A DNA stretch of 64,000 nucleotides from assembly GCA_036023115.1 (NCBI GenBank), contig JAYKKT010000090.1:30000501-30064500 (forward strand). The letters run 5' to 3'. Position 1 is the first letter of the stretch. The number at the start of each line of letters is the position of its first letter. The notes under the pieces are model-generated. The model saw only the letters and a program-made list of their open reading frames with translations. It had not been told where the DNA came from and made no database searches. The translations under genes were made by a program, and so were the position numbers. This document shows, piece after piece, positions 54,198 to 64,000 of this stretch. The DNA is from Brasenia schreberi. Lineage: Eukaryota > Streptophyta > Magnoliopsida > Nymphaeales > Cabombaceae.

Positions 54198-56892
54198 ATG
54201 GAATCATCAGTAAGTACAACCGCTTGTTGTCCAAGTGGTAGTGACAGTCACAGTGACGGTTGTGGCATTGGTAGTAGTAATAGAATTGGTATTCGGTTTT
54301 CTAATCCAACGTATGACGGTTGTGGCATTGGTAGTAGTAATAGAATTGGTATTCGGTTTTCTAATCCAACGTACAACTATAGACCCCCAACTTCTAAGGA
54401 TCATGGATGGAATTGGGGTTTGACAAAATCTAAGACGGATAATATGTCAGTGTTTTGTACGTTATGTGGTCATGTTTCTACTAGTGGAATAACAAGATAC
54501 AAGGACCATTTAATGGGTAGGAGCGGAAATGTAGCAGCTTGCAAGAATGCAACGGAAGAAATAAAGAAAACAATTTACAATTATGTGCACAGTACATCGA
54601 AGAAGAAGGTCGAGAAGATTTCATTTCTATATGGAGAAGAAGCTTATAGTATGGAAGCTAACATAGGAGGTGCCCAATGTTTATCATCTTCATCGTTATT
54701 TGGCTCACGACCACCACTTCTGAAGGGATTCATGGATTCATTTGTCCGTTCATCGCCAGACTCACTACAACAAGCTACATTAGAAAATCGATATAAGAAA
54801 GAAGAAAGAGAATGAGTATGTATATCCATTAGCAGGTGGATGTATCAAAATGGAATCCCTTTTAATGTTGTCAGATCCCCTAGCTTTCAAGTGATGATTA
54901 ATAATATAGGGAAGTTTGGACCTGGAATGAAGGCTCCATCGTACCATGAAGTAAGTGAAACATTCTTGGAGAAGGAAGTGGGAAGAGTAAGAGAGTTTAC
55001 AAATGGATTTAGAAAGCATTGGGCTACATATGGATGTTCTATTATGTTAGATGGATGGGCTGATAGAAAGCAGAGAACACTAATAAATTTTTTAGTGCAT
55101 TGTCCTCAAGGTACAGTGTTTCTTAAGTCCATTGATGCATCCAATGAAGTGAAAGATTCAAATAAATTGTATACATTGTTAAAAGAAGTAATCTTAGAGG
55201 TTGGAGAGAAGAAGGTTGTGCAGGTGGTCACAAATAATGCAGTGAATTATGTTGCAGCTAGTAGAATGTTAATGACTGAGTTTAATCATTTGTTTTGGAC
55301 ACCATGTGCTGCACACTGTATAAATTTGATGCTTGAAGATATTGGAGAGACAAAAAAGCTAAAAGGCATCTTTAACAAGGCAAAGAAGCTAGTGACATTT
55401 CTGTATAGCCATTGGCAGATATTACATATGATCAGACATTTTACGGGAGAAAAAGACATACATAGACCTATTGTGACCCGTTTTGCTACTAGATTCTTAA
55501 CCTTGGACAGCTTATGGCAGTCAAAAGAAGCTCTAAGGTCAATGATTATTTCTGAACAATGGGAAAAATGTCATTTATCAAACTGAAGGAAAGCAATCTA
55601 AGGCAATAATTTTGCAACTCAAATTTTGGAAGGATATTAGTTTTTCACTTAGATCAATGGGTCCTTTGATAGATGTTTTACATATGGTCGGTAGTGATGA
55701 AAAACCAGTCATGGGCTACATCTATGAGAAGATGAATCGTGTAAAGGAGCAAATAAAGGTACATAAATATTTCAATTTTATGTGTTGTTATTTGTTAATC
55801 TTTACTTCTAAATCTTTAATAACATTTATCTTGTTTTATAGGTTAATGTGAAGAACAAAGAAGAGCAATACACTTTTATTTGGGAGATCATAGACAAAAG
55901 ATGGGACAAGCAAATGCATAAGCCATTGCATGCTGCGGCATTGTATCTGAATCCAGGGTTGTATTATGATTATGATGGGATAGAATCTAATGCTGAGATT
56001 AAAGGTAGTTTGTTTCAAGTTATAGCTATACTTATACGAAGTAAAGAAGAAGAACAACAAATTACTTAGCAACTTATGAGTTATCAAAGTGTTGCGAGTG
56101 GTTTTGGACTAGAATTAGCTATAAGTTCGAGGAAAGCATATGCACCAGGTAATTAATTTAAGCAACTTTGCTTTCTTAATTATTTCATTATTAAGATATG
56201 ATTTAGGGTTTTTTTAGTATGATTAATTTATTATTTACACATGATTTTTAACTTTTTATAATAGCTGAATGGTGGATAACCTTTGGCTATGGATGCCCTG
56301 AATTGCAAAATTTTGCTGTACGGGTTTTGAGTCTTACTTGTAGTGCCACCCCATGTGAACGCAACTGGAGTACCTTTAAAATGGTAAGAAATTAAGAATT
56401 ATGCTTTTTTATTTACAGTATAATTAAATGAAGTTTTTTTATTGAGTTAATGACTTACCTAAATTCTTTCTCTTATCTTAGATTCATACGAAGAAACGGA
56501 ATAGATTATTGCATCTAACGCTTAACGACTTAGCTTTTGTGCAATATAACGAAAAGCTAAGAAGAACGTACGAAGAGACGAAATCTAATGGAGCAAATTT
56601 TGACCCTATCTTGTTGGCATCGGTTAAAGATCACGATGAATATCCTATTGATGAGGAGTTTGTTGGTGACGATGATTCCCTTACATGGCGAAATATCGAT
56701 ATGACATTCGAAGCATCAAGAGGGGGAGTTGTTTATACAAGGTCAAGGACACAAAAGCGACAAAGAAGACAAAGTAAAGGGAAGGATAAGATGCATATGG
56801 AAGATGAAGAAGAAGAAGAATTTAGTTTTGAAGAAACTGATGAAGAGGAAGAGGAACTAGAAGAACACATATCTTTGTCTGAAAATGAGTGA
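54198..56892 (+). pseudogene. hAT-family transposase gene, disabled
   Basis: Exon segments: about 54193-55758, 55842-56148, 56265-56383 and 56482-56892, all with GT-AG borders. An N-terminal BED-type finger (CTLCGHVSTSG...HL) is followed by a DUF659/RNase H-like region (SIMLDGWADRKQRTLINFLV, TPCAAHCINLMLEDIG), the hAT dimerisation block (TCSATPCERNWSTF) and an acidic Glu-rich tail. Disablements: TGA in frame at 54813-54815, a frame change near 55580 and TAG at about 56067-56069. The block usually reading VTDNA is VTNNA here, losing an acidic residue thought to be catalytic. No terminal inverted repeats were identified, so element limits are unknown; a domesticated gene is unlikely given the stops. 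Confidence 0.85.
54254..54373 (+). repeat. perfect 60-bp tandem duplication in the hAT gene
   Basis: Two identical 60-bp units (54254-54313, 54314-54373), each encoding a 20-residue block starting DGCGIGSSNR. In frame, upstream of the BED finger. Perfect identity points to a recent event. Confidence 0.97.
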
Positions 56893-58128
56893 ACATGACC
56901 TAAACAGTTAAGTGTGATTGTAATTGAATTTTGATGGATGCTATGTAACTTATTCTTCTATGATACTTCCCCTATTAACAAAAGATGGTATAAATTTGTT
57001 CCTTAGCTTAATTAATTCTCTCTCACTTTTCGTCTATGTCTCATCTCAATTATCTTCTTCATTCTCATCCCTCTCTTCTCTTTAATTCTAACCATCTTCT
57101 TCAATCCATACTAGCCATTATCAAAGTGGTATTGGTTGTTCCATTAGAGGAAGTAACAAGTTCTTGATTGTGGCAAAAGAAACGTACTGAGTATCTCGAG
57201 GATGCTTCAGAGGGAACTCAAGTGCTGAAGAGATATACTTTAAAATTGTGCATGCCAGAAGGTAGACTGGTAGATGCATGCCTAGCCAGGATACACGAGT
57301 ATGTTCTTCTGTAGTGGGTGATAAATTAATTTCACTGTTGATGCTCTATGAGATTTGAAAAAAATATATGAACAACATCCTTCTTATGAAATTCTAGGAC
57401 TTGATAGCTCTCTGAATCAGTTTCTCAAGGCACCAAGAATCAAGATAATGATATATATATACCGTGAAAAGTGAGACAGAGTCAAGCAGCAGTAGCATGT
57501 AGGATTGGAAAACAGAACCTGTTACCAATATGACTTATTCTAGCATTGGACCATCCTGTAGGTATACCTTGAGATACCCAATACTTGTTTCAGATATGCC
57601 TAATCTGTAGAATCCTCGTGATACAAAATATGGTTGCCAAAACTTGTATTTCTAGCATTGGACCATTCTCTTTAATCCTTTTTAGCCAATGGAGTTGGCA
57701 ACCATATTTGGTCCCAAACTATTGTTTAATGGGACCTTCTGTTAATAAAGTTATGCTATGCTTTTGTTTACTGAACTCCATTAATCCTCGCCATCTCTCT
57801 TCCACTATTTCTCTTCTCAATTAGATTCTTATTTCTGGATCCCTTCTTCGTTTGAATCCATACTAGCCATTGACAAATTGGAATTAGGTGTTAATTGTAG
57901 TAAGAAACCTGCTTCCTTATTATCTGATAGTCGATACGTTTGGGAAGGAACCATTGAAAGCCTTGTTTTGCGACTTCCATGTACAAAAAACTAGATTGAC
58001 GGATGTGTGCCTAGCCAGAATATATTAATACCTAAGACAGTGACAACCTTATACGTTATTCAACATTATCGGTGACATAGTATGATCTGATCATCACTCT
58101 TTCCTTTCCTTTTCTATTTTTACCTTCC
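56893..58128. other. non-coding region
   Basis: No gene recognised. The words AATCCATACTAGCCATT (near 57103 and 57856) and TCTAGCATTGGACCAT (near 57538 and 57651) each occur twice, suggesting an old duplication. Confidence 0.45.
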
Positions 58129-58142
58129 TATGATTCTATAGC

Positions 58143-58273
58143 AAAGAAACAATAAAGAATGATCTAGTTTATATGGAGTTAAATGCTAGCATGACACATG
58201 ATAGGGCTCTTTGGAAACAAAGAATCCATGTAGCCAACTCCATCTAGTATGAGAAAAAACTTAGTTGTTGTTG
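58143..58273 (+). mobile_element. very short RTE LINE copy with 14-bp TSD
   Basis: 131 bp matching the last part of the complete RTE (AAAGAAACAATAAAGAATGA to the TTG tail). Flanked by TATGATTCTATAGC at 58129-58142 and 58274-58287, a perfect 14-bp duplication. An extreme case of 5' truncation. Confidence 0.93.
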
Positions 58274-61200
58274 TATGATTCTATAGCTGTTAACTAGATC
58301 TTGGTTGTGAATTGGATAGGTGTGGCTTATGCATCATTTGGTGGACAATGATGAACGTTACCGAAACCTGCTTGGTGAGAAACTTCAAATGTTAGATATC
58401 AATGGGCAAGGATGACTATATTCTAGTATCGGATTTTGTAGATTGCAAATTCAAACCTAATTTGTAACTTCCCCAATCAAATCGCCCAGGTGGCTGGCCC
58501 ATGAAGAGAAGTCACAAAAGTGTAATTTATGTAAATGGAAAATGGGTTTAACTGTAAATAGTTTGATCACTTTCCTGCTGACATTGGTACGTGGAGAGGC
58601 ACTGCCCTTTCAATTTGTGACATTGGTATGTGTGTGTGATAAGGTATTCTTTCATTATCATGGACCAGTGCCTCACGGATCAAGTGTGGCTGGAGTGATG
58701 ACCAGAGGCATGAAGGATGAATCAAGCCTTTAGAAGCTTCTCATTTGGGCAGCACTATCGGTGGGTTACTACTGCAGAAGCATCATGTTCATTGGTTGCT
58801 CTGTTTTTTCAGAACATGTATTGAAGCATGAAAGAAACGTCCATGATAATAATTACTAGATTGTTAGTCTCACTATTTTCCAGTTTTAGGATAGAATGGG
58901 CAGTCGTACAGTTTGACTTGGACAAAATAATTAGGCATAAGTTCTATTCATATCTCTAAAGTAATGTTTTCCATTTGTGCAGGAACAGACTCTAGCTAAG
59001 ATCATGTTGTAGCCCAGGTTTCTCATGAGTTGAATTTGCATAAATGCGCTTCAAAGATGGTATTGTGCTTAGGTTCACAATCTTTGAAACTGATTTATTA
59101 TATGCTGAAAACAAGTTCTTACAGCTTTGTATAGGATGCCAAAAAAGCAAACAATGATATGTTTTGAACAGTCTCATGTTTAAACTCGGATAATCCATTT
59201 CATCTTCTGATCAAATTCGGTTAGCACAAACTGACAGTAAGGTCTATGACCATGGAACCTTTGTATAAAATCACCTAAAGATTTTATGCTCTCCAGCATT
59301 TTTCATGTATCAGATATTTTACTCACTAGTCTATTCTGGTGCGGTGATTCTACAGGTCTTGCTTTGGAGCTTTACTCGCATTGATACTAACAGGATGTTA
59401 ACCATACTGTGTTGGTTTCACGGATTAGAGTGAAGTCTTCCTCAAGATGTCATTATAGTGAGAATCTCCTTGTTGTAATAGAAGCTATTTAGGTTAGTTT
59501 CTTCACTTGTTGCGATTCACACGAAATCCTTGTGTTACTGATATGGTAATCTGTAGCTTTTCCATTTAATTGCCAGCATCGCTATGCTTTTTGAGGCCTA
59601 GTGTGTCGAATGAATACAAGCTTTGACACTTTATTTGATTCTCAATCTGGTAGCCTTTCAAAACATAATATTTTCTCAGTTGCCACTCTATTGCTGCCAC
59701 TTCTGGTGGTAGAAAATATGGCCCAAAGGTGGGGATATGTTGATCAACATCCATGGGATGATCGCAGAACTAACTTTGCATTCAATCTACCCTTGCAGAT
59801 TGAGTAATTCAAAACAGATTCAGTTTTGTCTATTCAACCAAAATAATTGGTATAGGAATCAGGTAGTATACAGATAAAGCGGCAGGCCTTAGTAGCAAGC
59901 AAGCCAAAACGTCCAGCTCATGGCAAGCATGAGTAAATGAGTTGAGCTTCAACTGGCTGATGAGTCATGAGACTGTTTCAGATAAATGTTTCATATTGGT
60001 ACTTTTAACTTTTATATAGCATCAAACCGTGAACAATATCACTTTATTTGGTGCCTTTGTTGGAGCCTCCTCCTTGTTGCGTACTTCACTTTTTTTTCTC
60101 TTAAATTGACAAAAATGACATATGAGGAACAAGTTTCTTCATGGTATTTGTGTGAGTTGAGTATTATTCTTATGATTTGTGAGAACTTAAAGCATGCTTC
60201 TTTGGCTCCTATGGTTTTTACCACTTTCTGTTTTTGGTCGTTGGAATCCTTTCTGATGACTAGAGTCTTATATGGATCATGTATCAGTTTCAGTTTCAAA
60301 TAATATATCAGATTCTTGTTGTTTACTTCATTTTTCTAAGAACAGGACTTTGTACTGGCATTTTATGATCCACTAATCCTAAACCATAGTACGTTTTGAT
60401 GCTGCAATGTTTGAACCAGATGCTGCCTACCATTTCAGCGCATGCTGTACGTTAATTGAATGTGCATAACAAAATTCTCTATAGATGCATGCCTGCATGC
60501 CAACCAATGTTGTAAATATAGTACCAAATCCTATATCGTATCATACTGTTCGAATGGTACAATATTTATTATTTTTTACTTAATGAAAATTTGATATAAT
60601 AGAGAAAAAAGAATGCATACTTGACTATGCTGGTTTTGTGGATTTCATATACAAAAAAAACGGCTGATCAACTCTGCAGGTGAAGTGTTCTCATATATTA
60701 ATGCTACTGCATTGCAGCTAATGAGTCCCAAAGGACTGATGGAACATAGAAAAAGAAATCCCACTAATAAAAGTTGAGCCTATTGTATATGGGGAAGCCA
60801 ACAAACTGAAAGCCGATCGAAAGGGAAGGTTTATTTCAGAAATAGAAGGATTTTAACTATAGCTGTGTGTGGGTCATGATGCATGATAATATCATAATAC
60901 GATATTTAGAACGTTGGTGCAACACATCTAGAGGCACAAAGCATGCAATACATGTGTAGCAGTACACAGGCATATATAAACATCTTGCTGGAGCAATGTT
61001 GGAACAAAGTATGTAGTGTGACGGCTCCTAGGATCAGGAGAACACCATTGAGCATCTCTTAGATACACTGCTAGCTGCTCTAGAACTTTATTGCTTCTTG
61101 TGAGCTTAAAAAGCATGTTATTTGGTTCATCCTCAACATGGTTGTTGGTCCTATGTGCTTTGCATTTCCATGTGTATGTTTTTCTAGAGATATGAGTCTA

Positions 61201-61753
61201 ATTTCAAAATTTCTTCATATGAAATAATTTTATTAGACGAGAATTTTTCTATGGTTAGCATGAATTATAGTCTTATGTTTACTTTTCATGCCACTAATAT
61301 AATTTATCTGATTTTGACTTGAAAGCTTACGTGTGTGGGGTCTGAAACTTACAAGTATAGATTATAATTTTATGAATTAAATTGGAGGGTTTTAAGCTGA
61401 CCCCACTTGATGAGGGAGAGGCCTGCCTTTGGGTTTCGATAAGGTTGAGAGTTTGAAATCATCGCCACCTGCTTTGTAGTTGTTTCTGCTTTCATTCTTT
61501 GCTTTATTTACCACAATGTCCATCGTCATGGTCTAATTATCCCGTATTTTCTCTGATTTGCATTCTCTGAACTTTTTAATTACTCAACCTACGATAGGAA
61601 GCTGTGTTCGTAAAACCTGACCGGTCACTTAACCAAGGAAGGCACCGATTCACTACAAAAGAGGTTCGACTGGGTCGAACCGGTAACTATCAAATATACA
61701 TATGTACTACAGATGCACGTGTACATACACATATACATATGTATATAATGTAT

Positions 61754-61808
61754 TAAAATTCTAACATGGCACATGATAGGACTGTAGAAACAAAGAATCC
61801 ATGTAGCA
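61754..61808 (+). mobile_element. RTE LINE relic
   Basis: ATTCTAACATGGCACATGAT and GAAACAAAGAATCCATGTAG match the 3' end of the complete RTE; the tail is missing. Confidence 0.75.
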
Positions 61809-62492
61809 AAAAGCAATTTAATCTCAACTTAAATAAGACATGAAAATAAGCCATTTTGAAAATAATAATATTGAAATAAACAATTAGAAAACATAATAAT
61901 AATAACCAAAAATTTTAAAAATAAGGAAAATCAAATAAACGGGTCGGTTCAAGTAAACTTCACCGTCCAACCAGCTTGACTGAGCCGGTCCAATTCAAGG
62001 TCCGGTTCCCCCTTCAACCTGTTTGACTGAGCCGATCCGATATCTATCCACTTTAACAAACATTGATGTAAACGCTAAGTGAAAGTCGTGCGTGTGTGAG
62101 AGAGAGAGATCTAAACTGGTCCAGATTTACATCTAAAAGTCGCTATTGATGGCGAGCATCTAGTTGGAAAATTTCAAACATAGTACCCAGGCAGGCACTT
62201 CGTAGCTTTTGCTGGCTGCTACTTTCAAGAATTTCCCGAAGAGCATGCAATCCTAACCATCCTTAGCTTGAGGAGCAACGATAGAGCATGTGCACATCCA
62301 TTCATGCTTAAACAATCTCAAAGATTTCAACCGTTGTGTCAGCAGTTCAAATTTAAATTTTAAAAACAAGAAGGTACTCTGATATTTTTTAATGCATATC
62401 CAATATTTTTTTATTTTAAACATCTCATTGATTATCTTAAAAATTGAACGTTTAAGATCTTAAAGAAGATTAGAGTGTGCGCATGGATTATG

Positions 62493-62607
<115 letters not shown>

Positions 62608-63227
62608 TGATTATGCTTGTCACCTATTGAGTACGTCGAGACCATAATTGGTCATGGATAAAGCTGATTAGTACCCACAACGCCTCCACCTAGAAGTTGC
62701 GGCGCTCCCTGTGTCATTGACAACCAAGACCAAGCAATCTCCACCACCGACTTTGTCATGGATAAGTTCTCAATAATTCACTTGCACATGAGGATCCTTG
62801 AAGCTGAAAATTCTCAAGAGTTCAATGCACATCGTGTATTAAAATGTGTTTTCACGTCTCTGATTCTAACAAGTCACCGAACCAATGACTGGTTACTATA
62901 TTTAAATTTACTGTGCTCATAGAAGTTTTGAAGAAAATTATAGGACAAGTTTCATACTTTTTTTCAAAATTATATGTGAACATAACGACATACCATCTCA
63001 ATGTGCTTAGATACTTCATGAAAAGTATGATTAGTGACAATATAAATGATGCTTTTATTATCATAAACCATCATTCACCTAAACTCCGTATCATTCTTCA
63101 ATGGAATCTCTACGTGAGAAAGTCGGGCATCTAATGCAAGAACTACGGAAACAGACACGCATGCGCACACAGACACGAGTTCTCAAACCCAAACATGATC
63201 ATTTAAGTTGGAACGTACTTTTCATCG

Positions 63228-63300
63228 TAAAACCACAACTAAACTTTTTCCCATACCAGATGACGTTGGTTGCATAGGTTCTTTGGTTCCACAAAGCTAA
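63228..63300 (-). mobile_element. RTE LINE relic
   Basis: The minus strand carries a diverged version of the RTE 3' end (plus-strand words ACAACTAAACTTTTTCCCAT and GGTTCTTTGGTTCCACA correspond to 9079-9140). Confidence 0.7.
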
Positions 63301-63653
63301 GCTCGATGGTGATGGAACTAGTTTCTCGTCCACAAAGATGCTAAGAAACAAGGGTACGAAATGCAGATCTAAATATGGAAGAAAACTGCTAATCATATTT
63401 CTGAACAAAATAAGATTTGCCAAGTTTCCAGCCAAACATGTCTAAAGTTCCAAACATCCCCTACCTCCCAAACAATCAAACACAGATGCAATATATTATA
63501 CAACAGAATTCCTTAATTGACGTAATAATATCTAAATATAATGCACAGAGGTTGTACAGTACTGAATTCTGTAAATCATGACAATTTCATAAAGGCTAAC
63601 TAGTGCTACAATTACGTTTCCCATATTTACCAAGAGGACAACACCCGTGAACC
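63301..63653 (-). other. 3' flank of the Alfin-like gene
   Basis: Probable 3' UTR and flank; nothing else recognised. Confidence 0.4.
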
Positions 63654-63908
63654 TTATTTGCCTTTCTTAGCACTGCATGAAGGGCACTTACTCTGCTTTA
63701 TGCTCTCCGCTTTCACTGGTGTTATTTTCACACACTTGCCGTGGAACCACTTTTCACAGATGTCACACCCAATCCAGAACTCGTCGGCATTGTAGTTGCC
63801 ACCACAACTTCCACAAAGAGTCTCACTGTGTTCATCATCTTCTTCATCATAACCATCTCCCTCCTTGGTTGGCTTTGAACTATTTTTTAACGACCCATCA
63901 CTTGAACG
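63654..63908 (-). CDS. Alfin-like last exon (PHD finger)
   Basis: 255 nt, 85 codons including the stop; starts at [10 protein letters not shown] after the acceptor. Metal ligands are present in the expected C4HC3 order. Confidence 0.92.
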   Translation of the reverse strand, partial: RSSDGSLKNSSKPTKEGDGYDEEDDEHSETLCGSCGGNYNADEFWIGCDICEKWFHGKCVKITPVKAESIKQSKCPSCSAKKGK

Positions 63909-64000
63909 CTGCAGAAATAAAGGATGTCAAATTTGCATAGAAATCTAGAAGCCAAAGCTATAGTGAGAGTTGGCAACCTTTGTTGATTGCTTGGGCTTGC
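63654..64000 (-). CDS. Alfin-like PHD-finger protein, C-terminal part (cut by the window edge)
   Basis: Two exon pieces: 64000-63978 (partial) and 63908-63654, with donor CAAAG/GTTGCC and acceptor TTCTGCAG/CGTTC. The last exon encodes 84 residues in phase 0: a Ser/Lys and acidic linker ([12 protein letters not shown]) and a complete PHD finger with CGSC, CDIC, WFHGKC and CPSC metal-binding pairs and the family-specific block [18 protein letters not shown]. It ends KKGK then TAA at 63656-63654. Alfin-like proteins are plant nuclear factors whose PHD reads H3K4me3 and which act in transcriptional control, often in stress or seed responses. The N-terminal Alfin domain must lie beyond 64000. The exon is easily missed because it has no internal ATG near its start. 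Confidence 0.93.

Noticed and set aside
60928..61116. Small frames in the 58-63 kb region
   Set aside because: Short, without motifs, splice support or codon bias; not reported as genes.

Overview
This is a stretch of plant nuclear genome, almost certainly a flowering plant. The evidence is an ankyrin + tandem CCCH zinc-finger gene of the plant-specific RR-TZF family, a jasmonate-oxidase-like 2-oxoglutarate dioxygenase with GT-AG introns, an Alfin-like PHD exon, a broken plastid-type RelA/SpoT (CRSH) gene, and plant-type Copia, Gypsy, RTE, hAT, Tourist-MITE and SINE-like repeats. I cannot name the species. The DNA is AT-rich and full of compound (TA)n(GA)n microsatellites.

Layout. 1-2.5 kb: upstream region with a SINE-like tRNA-derived relic and a duplicated CT-rich leader. 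2.55-4.55 kb (+): intact, apparently intronless-in-CDS CCCH/ankyrin regulator (OXS2/AtC3H30 type). 4.6-9 kb: non-coding, with RTE and SINE relics, microsatellites and a clean Tourist-like MITE with TTA target duplication. 9.06-12.34 kb (-): complete RTE-type LINE with a 15-bp perfect target-site duplication, its endonuclease and reverse-transcriptase frames meeting at a slippery A7/ATGA overlap. 12.4-20.3 kb: decayed partial duplicate of the dioxygenase locus, split by a degenerate Ty3/Gypsy element (14.1-18.7 kb). 20.8-25.1 kb (-): 5'-truncated Copia element. 26.03-34.71 kb (-): three-exon dioxygenase gene, intact over 356 codons although intron 2 is 6.4 kb long and holds an old Copia element; two G-boxes and a TATA box lie upstream. 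38.09-39.33 kb (+): 5'-truncated RTE copy with 18-bp TSD. 40.1-46.24 kb (+): whole but dead Copia element with both LTRs, PBS and ATATT TSD. 47.7-49.55 kb (-): small internally deleted Copia. 51.4-52.8 kb (+): truncated CRSH pseudogene. 54.2-56.9 kb (+): disabled hAT transposase gene. 57-63.6 kb: mostly featureless non-coding DNA with tiny RTE relics. 63.65 kb to the edge (-): last exons of an Alfin-like PHD protein.

Only three genes look like working host genes: the CCCH regulator, the dioxygenase and the Alfin-like protein (the last cut by the window edge). They do not form a cluster or pathway by position. The dioxygenase is a likely jasmonate-catabolic enzyme: the HxD...H iron site, the RxS motif and the three arginines I recall for Arabidopsis JOX2 are present at a constant numbering offset, and the two upstream CACGTG boxes would fit MYC-type jasmonate feedback. 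I found no convincing wholly new system; the most unusual items are the RTE frame junction, the Copia-bearing intron and decayed duplicate of the dioxygenase locus, and a fold-back repeat family linked with the microsatellites. All intron boundaries and TE limits were read by eye.
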